Shown here: positions 18,080 through 24,454 of the stretch, in pieces
How the letters are laid out: the number at the start of each line of letters is the position of its first letter
Position numbering within the stretch: position 1 is the first letter of the stretch
Assembly (NCBI GenBank): GCA_000277445.1
Contig: AJWJ01000358.1
Coordinates: 1-24,454, forward strand
Length of the DNA stretch: 24,454 bases
Direction of reading: 5' to 3'
From: Polysphondylium violaceum
Taxonomy: Eukaryota; Evosea; Eumycetozoa; Dictyosteliales; Dictyosteliaceae
Program-made: the position numbers and the translations under genes
The notes under the pieces: model-generated
Databases searched by the model: none
Seen by the model: only the letters and a program-made list of their open reading frames with translations
What the model was told of the DNA's origin: nothing

Positions 18080-20290
18080 TTATGAAGATAGAACCTTTAT
18101 ATTCTTTTCTAATAAGGATAGTATCTCTTTTCTCTTTTGTTTTGTAATAATGATATCGTCTTTGTTTGCGGTGATCTTTTCTGATTGAAACAAATCTCGA
18201 AAATAGAAAAGAATATAAATGTGTTGAGGTTTTAGAATCACTCGATCAATAGCATCGCTGATCTGCTGATGGATATTTGCAAACAAATAATTGTGATCTA
18301 TTGTAGAAACTAGATAATCAAGTATGGTGATGTGTCGGGAAACTAGAGCAGATGTCCAGCAATATTGGTAATACTCGTTGTGATGTGGATATTGAGCAAT
18401 GTAGGTTTGGAGTGCCTCAACGTCCCCTACTCTACCAATACATTCTAGTACAGTTGTTAGATTAAAACATGCCTCTATTGAATCACTGCTGGTGTAGTTA
18501 CAATAGATAGACAAGAGGTACTTGAATTGTGCTATTTTGTGGTATTCTATGCATTCTCTCATCAGCAAGAGAATAGCTTCCTGTGTTGAAGTGCTGTTGG
18601 TGACCATATTATCAATGATATATTTTAATACCTCTACTCGAGGTATAAAACCTTCTCGATTCATCAGTGCTGAATCTGTTATTTTGTGTCCTGCAGATAG
18701 TAATATATCAATCATCTCTATTGACTGACATTTACCAAAAACCTTGTTATCATGTGGAATCTTTTCCTTGACGAGTATCTTTAATATCTCGACTCTATTG
18801 AATAGACAAGCATGAGAATACAACTGTTTTAAATCCATTCTCTTATCAAATTGACTCCAGAGGAAATTAAATATCTTGTCTGATCCTTTTTTAATCGAAT
18901 ATTTCAAAGCACCAAAGACTAAACCTTGATGATCCAGTGTCAATGGAAAGGATTCTATAAACTTTTGTATGTGGAGTAGATTGCAATCATCACCAGAAAA
19001 CCCTATCCACCATTCATGTTTGGAGAAACTGTTTCTTTGCTCTACAATAAAGTTGATAATATCAAAACTGTTGGCTTCACAGCCCACCTCTGCCAAAGCA
19101 TCAAAGAAACTAGGACCCTTGAAGCGATAGTGTTGATAAACGTATAGAAATATTTCCCATAAACTCTCCTTTCTTTTTAAATCTGCTTTATGATTTTTCA
19201 TCTCGTTAACGAGTCTAAAAATACACTCTTTTGTAATCAAAGCTCCATCACGAGTTAATAGTTTGATTACTCCATCTAAACCATTCATCATCCAATCTTT
19301 ATACGATGACAAAAAGATTTGACTATCTATCCCGGTATGTATAGAAAACTCTGCATTTGGATCCAATCTTCTCCATCTATTCATCAATCTCACCAAACTA
19401 TCATAATCTAATTCTGAATTGAAGTCCTCTATTTTGTGAGAACTACCACTAGATATACAAAAGTTATTTTCTTTCAACACTATCAATGCATGATCCGAAA
19501 CGGTAACTATTCTAAAAAACGCTAATCTACTACACTCTCTATGAAACCATTTGGGAACTACTTTAATCCTTTCATTTTTAACTATGCCTCCACTAAACTT
19601 TAATAAAACATTCATTAAATCCACATTGTCGTTTAATAACAATGAATACTTTATCAATTCTATTTTCTCTTGCACTGTAAACTTGATCTTTATCTTTGAT
19701 ACTGCTGATATGAAATGTAATAGTAAATCATTCTTATCAGCATCACTATTATTACTATTACTTTTAAACTCTATGATATCTATTACTATAGACACAATTG
19801 TCTTTGGTAAATGATGTTTATAAGTCTCTTTGGATGTGATTTCTTTTAGATGATCAATCATATAGATGATCAACTCTTTATTTCCATTTTCACTGGCATA
19901 CCTGAATGCACTCTGTATACATGGATAGTAGCCAATGCTAATCAAGTATTTGAATATCTCTACATTATTATACTTGAGAGCATACTGTGACAAGGGTATT
20001 GATGTTGATATTGTTTTAAAATAATATTTAAATCTATTTGAAAATATTTGAATGAATAACTCTAGATCTGGTATTTTAAATACAAATACCAAAAGAGTGT
20101 CGTCTAAATACAAAAACTCGCCTCTTGCCAACTTGTCTCTTAATACTGACCAATAGGCATGCTTGCTTATATAATCTAATCTAAATATTTCATTATATCT
20201 TTTGCCTCTTTGTTGCTGGACAAATTGAAAAATCCTATTAGATATATATTTGTTACTAATTATATCTTTGAAAAGGCTTTGATGATTCAT
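18080..20290 (-). CDS. Ankyrin-like repeat protein, 736 aa (IKV-WF sub-family)
   Basis: A single-exon ORF from ATG 20290. The N-terminal block LFKDIISNKYISNRIFQFV (6-24) is followed by RYNEIFRLDYI (31-41), YWSVLRDKLARGEFLYL (46-62) and IPDLELFIQIFSNRF (73-87). Helix pairs include YNNVEIFKYLISIGYY (107-122) and FRYASENGNKELIIYMIDHL (129-148). Sub-family markers are IKVVPKWF (242-249), the mid block with ITKEC (352-356) and LWEIFLYVYQHY (377-388), EWWIGFSGDDCNLLHI (426-441), and LDHQG (452-456). IPHDNKVFG...SIEMIDILL...GHKI spans 511-537, then VGDVEALQTY. The leader has a small hairpin just above the ATG (8-bp stem TCTTGTTA at 20300-20307 with 20314-20321, 6-nt loop). Function is unknown. Confidence 0.9.
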   Translation of the reverse strand: MNHQSLFKDIISNKYISNRIFQFVQQQRGKRYNEIFRLDYISKHAYWSVLRDKLARGEFLYLDDTLLVFVFKIPDLELFIQIFSNRFKYYFKTISTSIPLSQYALKYNNVEIFKYLISIGYYPCIQSAFRYASENGNKELIIYMIDHLKEITSKETYKHHLPKTIVSIVIDIIEFKSNSNNSDADKNDLLLHFISAVSKIKIKFTVQEKIELIKYSLLLNDNVDLMNVLLKFSGGIVKNERIKVVPKWFHRECSRLAFFRIVTVSDHALIVLKENNFCISSGSSHKIEDFNSELDYDSLVRLMNRWRRLDPNAEFSIHTGIDSQIFLSSYKDWMMNGLDGVIKLLTRDGALITKECIFRLVNEMKNHKADLKRKESLWEIFLYVYQHYRFKGPSFFDALAEVGCEANSFDIINFIVEQRNSFSKHEWWIGFSGDDCNLLHIQKFIESFPLTLDHQGLVFGALKYSIKKGSDKIFNFLWSQFDKRMDLKQLYSHACLFNRVEILKILVKEKIPHDNKVFGKCQSIEMIDILLSAGHKITDSALMNREGFIPRVEVLKYIIDNMVTNSTSTQEAILLLMRECIEYHKIAQFKYLLSIYCNYTSSDSIEACFNLTTVLECIGRVGDVEALQTYIAQYPHHNEYYQYCWTSALVSRHITILDYLVSTIDHNYLFANIHQQISDAIDRVILKPQHIYILFYFRDLFQSEKITANKDDIIITKQKRKEILSLLEKNIKVLSS

Positions 20291-20481
20291 AAGAAAATAT
20301 CTTGTTATTTATTTAACAAGAAGATATGTTTGTGTTAAAAAAAAAAAAAAAAAAAGGGGAATAAATTTTAGAGAAAAAAATTAATTAATTTAAAAAAGAT
20401 AGATTATCTCCTTTGGCTACAAGTATCAAAATCTTTTATATTTAATTTATAAATGAATATATTTGTTGTTTTTTATTTTTT

Positions 20482-20487
20482 TTTATT
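20482..20487 (-). terminator. Poly(A) signal of the P450 gene
   Basis: AATAAA on the minus strand, about 34-39 nt past the stop codon; a second copy lies at 20472-20477. Confidence 0.5.
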
Positions 20488-20520
20488 AGTTTATAAATAA
20501 ACAATTTCAAACTAAATTCT

Positions 20521-22134
20521 TTATTGTCTTTCAACCAAAGTTACAGAGAATCTATTTGGAACAAATGTGAAACCAAAAAAAACATTATCATCTATCAATT
20601 TACCATCAACACTAGAGATTTTAAAAAGCTTAATAATATTACCAACCATTAAATATATTTCATCCATTGCTATGCTTTGCCCTCTAAAGAAAACAAAAAA
20701 TTAGAATTTACTAATTAAATTGGAAAAAATATAAATACTTACGGACAACTTCTAGGACCGTAGCCAAAGAGATTGAAGCCATTATTTTGTGGCGATAAAA
20801 ATCTACTTGGATTGAATTCGAAAGGGTTGTCCCAATGCTTAGAATTTAAAGATGCCCCATATTGATTTGGTAATATCTGGGCCTATATAAAACTATTGTT
20901 AATATTTAATTTAAAACGAAACAACTTTTCAACTTACGCCCTTTGGAATAAAATGACCATCAATTATTATATCTTCTGTACAGGAACGTGGAATTGCATA
21001 AGGGGAAACAGTTCTAATTCTCAATAATTCTTTTATAAAGGCATTTAAAAAAGGTGTTGAGGGTCTATGTGATAATTTTAAACTTTTATCCCTTCCAACA
21101 ATAGATTGAATCTCATCAAAAACTTTTTGCTGTATATCAGGATAATTTGCCAAAAATATAAATGACCATTCAATGGCACTCGATGTAGTTTCAATACCAG
21201 CCAATAAAAGTTCTCCACAAACATAAATCATTGGAAGAGTTTTTTCTTGATCTTCACCATAAAAGGATATCATGGAATCTAATAAATCTCTTGGATTTTC
21301 TCTGTATTCTTCTTTAAAAGTATCTCTGTGTTGTTGAAATTCTCTTTCGAAAAATACTATCAACTTGTCGAATAACGTAAATTTATATTTATACCATAAT
21401 AATAAAAATGGTTTAAATAAAGTAATATAATCTCCAATGGCTGGCTTTCTCATTTCTTCAAATACTTCTGCTATGCAATCGGTAAAATGTTTAAAGTCTT
21501 TGGAATCAGAGTAATCTTTAACTTGCTTGTGAATAATGAGACCAAATAAAATATCCATAATGGTTGTTTGAATATGATGATGTGGTTCAAATGGCAAACC
21601 CTCTTTAGAGTATTCTTTCATACTTTTTAAAAGTCGTTCAATTTTACAATCCATTGAATTGTAGGCGTTTCTCAATTTATTTCTTGCTAAACCATTGGTA
21701 ATCAACTTTCTATGTTCTCTCCAAAGATCAGGAGGAGCAAAAGCTAAATCATTGTATTGATTACTAGCATATCTATTGGTTGGTGTATCTGGATGATTTA
21801 AAAATATTTCAGAATTATCAATATACATCTTTTTTAAAATATCTACATCATTTACTACTACTGTATATAAATCGCCCATCCAAAATCTATAGACTGGGCC
21901 ATATTTATCATGTAAATTATTAAAAGCTTCATGAGGTTTGAGTCCTATTTGAAGAATATTACCAAAAAGTGGTACAGGTGTTGGACCTTTTAATGTTCCT
22001 TGGCCATATTTTTTAAATTTTAAAATCTGTAGCTTAAATTAATAAAATATTTTTAAAGGGAAAAAAAAACTACATACATAATTTATTAAAATATAGCCAA
22101 ACAATATATAAAACAATAAAGATATAGCAATCAT
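20521..22134 (-). CDS. Cytochrome P450 monooxygenase (4 exons, 482 aa)
   Basis: Exons by splice sites and frame: 22134-22078, 22026-20938, 20882-20743 and 20683-20521, joining to 482 residues, a typical P450 length. Residues 1-19 form a hydrophobic N-terminal anchor, so it is probably bound to the ER membrane. The Pro-rich hinge is GPTPVPLFGN (33-42). The C-helix WREHR is at 121-125, the I-helix oxygen-activation motif AGIETT at 295-300, and the K-helix ELLR at 352-355. The PERF-like EFNPSRF is at 404-410. The haem loop is FGYGPRSCPG (421-430), with ligand Cys428, and is split by intron 3. All catalytic elements are present, so the enzyme is probably active. Electrons would come from a P450 reductase, not in this window. 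It resembles the dictyostelid-specific P450 families (CYP508/513/514 type); the exact family and substrate cannot be told from sequence alone. Confidence 0.95.
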
Positions 22135-23060
22135 TTTATTTATAGATTTAAAATAAATTGTAGTACAATTGGGTTTTAAAAACTTTTGCTTTAAATATTT
22201 GTTTTTAAAATAAAAAAAAATAAAAAAAAAAAAAAAAAAAGAAAATTTAACATCTTTAACCTTAATCCAAAAACTTATCTCTATCAAGAGCTTAATTATT
22301 ACTTTTTTGTTTTTAAAGGAATTTATCCACTCTATCCCCCACTCTATTAAAAAAAAAAAGCAATTGTGTTCGACGATAAAAAAATTTCACCCCCCCTTTC
22401 AGATGATCCTTTTTAAAAACTCGTTTCAAATTGCCTTTAAAAACTAGATTTATAAGTTCTATCTTTTATTTGCCCTTTCAAATTCGAATAGACCAAATTA
22501 ATTTTTCAAAACTAAATCGTTTTGCCACCATAACAACTCTCTTTACACCACAAAAATAATCAATATTTGGTTGTACAATCTAATGTGTTTTGAAAGGAAA
22601 TTGGCTCAGAGGATATTTAATATATAAAACAATTTTATTTCTTCATTTGAAAACAACATTTAATTAGTTTTATTTGTGCAACCACATACAATATTTGATA
22701 AATTTTTATTAAAATTAGGAATAGTGTTAATTAAAAAAATGTTAATGGGTTATTTTTGAATCTTGAAATGTGTCAAACTAATCAACACTTTCCATGTTTG
22801 TATTAGTGTGTTGAAATTTTAAAATTTTATAAAAAAAAAATGCATGACACTTTCAGACTAAAATTCTAATCAAAAACATCATTTTCCATCAAACTTTCAG
22901 ACTGATGATTGATTATTGTAAAAAAGGACAAAGTGATCTTCTAATAATAAACTTGATAATAAAACAAAAAAAATGGAATAGGGAATAGGATCAAACTTGT
23001 ATAAAACAAGTGAATTTTCTCTTGTCCATCTTTTTCTTGATCAAAAACACCTTTCAAAAT
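22135..23060. other. Divergent intergenic region between P450 and HPP genes
   Basis: No gene is seen in these 926 bp. C-runs on the + strand occur at about 22335-22340 and 22390-22396, about 200-260 bp upstream of the P450 start. An 11-bp direct repeat, ACTTTCAGACT, is at 22849-22859 and 22893-22903 (44 bp apart), and a related CTTTCAGA lies at about 22396. The rest is A/T-rich with poly(A) runs. Confidence 0.6.
23000..23007 (+). promoter_or_regulatory. TATA-box-like element of the HPP gene
   Basis: TATAAAAC about 55-60 bp upstream of ATG 23061. The position and the less A/T-pure surroundings suit a TATA box, but in A/T-rich DNA such matches also occur by chance. Confidence 0.4.
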
Positions 23061-23780
23061 ATGGAGCAACAACAAGAAATAGAATTACCAACTTTAAAAA
23101 ACAAGAGTATAGATGAAATTGATGAAAATGAACATCAAAATATATCAATTACAATCAATGAAAATCTTTCAACTATAAGTAATTTAAAAACTAATAATAA
23201 TGATAATGATGATCATGATGGACATTTTAAAAGATATTGGAAAAAATGGCTGGGTAAAGAGAGATCACCAAAAATGACATCTTGGGATGAAATGCTTTTT
23301 AGTTTTTTGGGATCTGTTATTGGTATCGGTATAGTAGGAACTCTCCATTATCACGTTTTAATAGGTAGAGGAGAAGAAGCAGATTTACAAATGATGATTG
23401 GTTCTTTTGCAGCCACTGCCGTTATTATATATGCATGTGGTACCTCTCCTCTAGCACAACCAAGAAATCTACTTTTGGGTCATTTTGTTAGTGCCATTAT
23501 TGGGGTTTCCTTGAGACATGCACTAAAACATGTATCTTTGGCTTTGGCTTCTGCATTGGCTGTATCCATCTCCATAGTGGTTATGCAAATTCTCAAATGC
23601 CTTCATCCACCTGGCGGAGCCACAGCCCTCATTGCTGTTATGTCTGTGACCAATTATAGATGGGCGAATTACTTTTTTGTTTTTATGCCAGTAACCACAG
23701 GGGCTCTAATTATGCTTTTGGTAGCTTTGGTGGTAAACAATCTTTCTCCAAAGAGAAGTTATCCAATATTTTGGTGGTAA
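23061..23780 (+). CDS. HPP-family integral membrane protein, 239 aa
   Basis: The open frame extends upstream to a GTG at 23010, but the first ATG is 23061, in an A-rich context normal for these amoebae, so I start there. The N-terminal 70 residues are hydrophilic, acidic and Asn/Asp-rich, probably cytosolic. Hydrophobic segments lie at about 78-99, 111-128, 158-178 and 203-226, with a shorter one at 138-150. Family hallmarks are SPLAQPRN (129-136) and the His-Pro-Pro motif CLHPPGGATAL (180-190), which names the HPP family (Pfam HPP). Known members are bacterial and plastid membrane proteins; some plant members have been linked to nitrite transport. The substrate and membrane here are not known. 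The sequence looks intact and has no intron. Confidence 0.9.
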   Translation: MEQQQEIELPTLKNKSIDEIDENEHQNISITINENLSTISNLKTNNNDNDDHDGHFKRYWKKWLGKERSPKMTSWDEMLFSFLGSVIGIGIVGTLHYHVLIGRGEEADLQMMIGSFAATAVIIYACGTSPLAQPRNLLLGHFVSAIIGVSLRHALKHVSLALASALAVSISIVVMQILKCLHPPGGATALIAVMSVTNYRWANYFFVFMPVTTGALIMLLVALVVNNLSPKRSYPIFWW

Positions 23781-23803
23781 AAACTCCCCTTGAAAATAGA
23801 TGT

Positions 23804-23809
23804 AATAAA
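23804..23809 (+). terminator. Poly(A) signal of the HPP gene
   Basis: AATAAA on the + strand, 24-29 nt past the TAA stop. Confidence 0.65.
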
Positions 23810-24037
23810 TTGTAATTTTAATATTTATTTCTAAATTTACCATTATGTTTTTGATTAAAAAATGGTGTTTAACCAGTATCTTTTCGTTTATTTATAGTAA
23901 ATCAAAGCTGCAATAACAAGCGCTTATACACTAAGTGGCCATTGATTTTCAAAGAAATATATACATACGCTTCAGATGTTGGAACAAGTTTAATGATCTC
24001 AACGTGACATTTGAGGTGTTGTAAGACCAGTTCTATA

Positions 24038-24179
24038 TGATTCATAGAAACTGGATAAGCACCACAAGAGATTCAACACCAAAGATAGGGAGGAATGAAA
24101 AAATTGGTGGAATTGTTCTCTGTCCTTAGCATGTATCTCTTTGGATCTCTCGTGGTGCTTGTCAAGTTTTTTTGGATCA
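24038..24179 (+). repeat. Imperfect inverted repeat / candidate structured RNA
   Basis: Arms 24038-24072 and 24145-24179 are reverse complements at 29 of 35 positions (core AAGCACCAC-x-AGAGAT). In a + strand RNA three of the six mismatches become G-U pairs, giving 32 of 35 paired. A further 7-bp stem, CCAAAGA (24079-24085) with TCTTTGG (24138-24144), continues it after a 6-nt bulge, leaving a loop of about 52 nt. It could be a non-coding RNA or small-RNA precursor, a remnant of a terminal-inverted-repeat element, or an inverted local duplication. No target-site duplication was recognised. Confidence 0.6.
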
Positions 24180-24330
24180 AAAAAAATATGATACCACAGA
24201 GGGCAACGGTTTGTCTTATGATACCACTTAAAGCGAATTTGATAATTTTCTTCCATTTTCACTCACAGCTTTTGCTAAAAAATAATAACCAAAGACCTTT
24301 ATACATTTTTTTATAATTTTTATATTTATA

Positions 24331-24336
24331 TTTATT
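24331..24336 (-). terminator. Poly(A) signal of the eEF1A gene
   Basis: AATAAA on the minus strand, about 30-35 nt past the stop codon. Confidence 0.65.
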
Positions 24337-24365
24337 GAGTAAAGAGAAAAAACACACTAGCAAGC

Positions 24366-24454
24366 TTATTTCTTCTTGGCTGGGGCGGCTTTACCTTTGT
24401 CACCAGCTTTACCTGGTTGTTTCTTGTCAACACCTTTGATGACACCGACGGCGA
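24366..24454 (-). CDS. eEF1A: Translation elongation factor eEF1A, C-terminal 28 residues (partial)
   Basis: On the minus strand the window edge opens in a frame reading AVGVIKGVDKKQPGKAGDK and ending in PAKKK and TAA (24368-24366). This is the recognisable eEF1A tail: the last beta strand of domain 3 (AVGVIK) followed by the lysine-rich end. eEF1A is the GTPase that brings aminoacyl-tRNA to the ribosome and also bundles actin in Dictyostelium. The codons are strikingly C-ending (GCC, GTC, ATC, AAG) compared with the AT-rich neighbours, as expected for a very highly expressed gene. The 5' part lies beyond the window. It converges on the HPP gene. Confidence 0.95.
   Translation of the reverse strand, partial: AVGVIKGVDKKQPGKAGDKGKAAPAKKK

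Larger units (their letters stand above)
23781..24365. other. Convergent intergenic region between HPP and eEF1A genes
   Basis: This 585-bp region is visibly less A/T-rich at about 23910-24290 than other spacers here. It holds the hairpin at 24038-24179 and, just after it, an 11-bp direct repeat TATGATACCAC at 24187-24197 and 24217-24227 (30-bp period). Open frames on both strands (about 73 and 87 codons) cross the hairpin but resemble nothing I know, so I do not call a protein gene. Confidence 0.55.

Noticed and set aside
777-20290. F-box at the N-terminus of the ankyrin-like proteins
   Set aside because: The N-terminal helix has a similar hydrophobic rhythm, but the usual Leu-Pro start and later F-box residues are not convincing, so I leave the block unnamed.
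23010-23060. Hydrophobic N-terminal extension of the HPP protein
   Set aside because: It would need a GTG start; the first ATG in frame is 23061 and the TATA-like element lies right before this stretch.
23999-24316. Overlapping open frames on both strands near the eEF1A gene
   Set aside because: They cross the hairpin, resemble no known protein and show no family features; the composition is better explained by a structured or relic sequence.
1-24454. tRNA, rRNA, snRNA, CRISPR arrays or complete transposons
   Set aside because: No T-loop signature, DUSE-like snRNA promoter, spaced repeat array, transposase/reverse transcriptase frame or long terminal repeat was recognised on either strand.

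Overview
The window looks like nuclear DNA of a dictyostelid social amoeba. Non-coding DNA is very AT-rich and full of poly(A)/poly(T) runs. There is a 25-codon AAT (asparagine) run inside a gene, introns are short with GTATGT/GTAAGT donors, and AATAAA signals lie just past stop codons. The gene content (a G-alpha subunit, a P450, an HPP-family membrane protein, eEF1A and an amplified ankyrin-like family) also fits. The species cannot be fixed from the sequence alone.

Left and centre (1-20290): an array of paralogous, intronless genes for proteins of about 660-780 residues with degenerate ankyrin-like helix pairs. From left to right: a 5' part of a divergent member (1-708, -), a member with a long Asn run (777-3128, -), a decayed relic (3628-4162, -), then 5892-8054 (-), 9097-11091 (-), 11238-13382 (+), 13496-15664 (+), 15682-17886 (-) and 18080-20290 (-). 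All seven full-length members align from end to end. They share an N-terminal block, a mid block with a conserved Ser-Leu/Cys pattern, and a C-terminal block; most also carry a Trp-Trp block and a Pro-His...Gly-His block. They fall into two sub-families: 777-3128, 5892-8054, 9097-11091 and 13496-15664 against 11238-13382, 15682-17886 and 18080-20290. A three-intron, strongly diverged G-protein alpha subunit gene (4374-5649, -) interrupts the array.

Right (20521-24454): a three-intron cytochrome P450 (20521-22134, -), then divergently an HPP-family integral membrane protein (23061-23780, +), and at the edge the last 28 codons of eEF1A (24366-24454, -). Between the last two lies a strong imperfect hairpin (24038-24179).

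Nothing links these genes into one pathway. The array looks like lineage-specific tandem and inverted duplication followed by divergence. The points most worth a second look are the conserved but unnamed blocks of the family, the G-alpha with altered switch regions, upstream ORFs ending on or next to the start codon in three neighbouring paralogs, the 17-bp convergent spacer at 15665-15681, and the hairpin near the right end. Exon structures, translations and repeat alignments were worked out by hand, without database searches.
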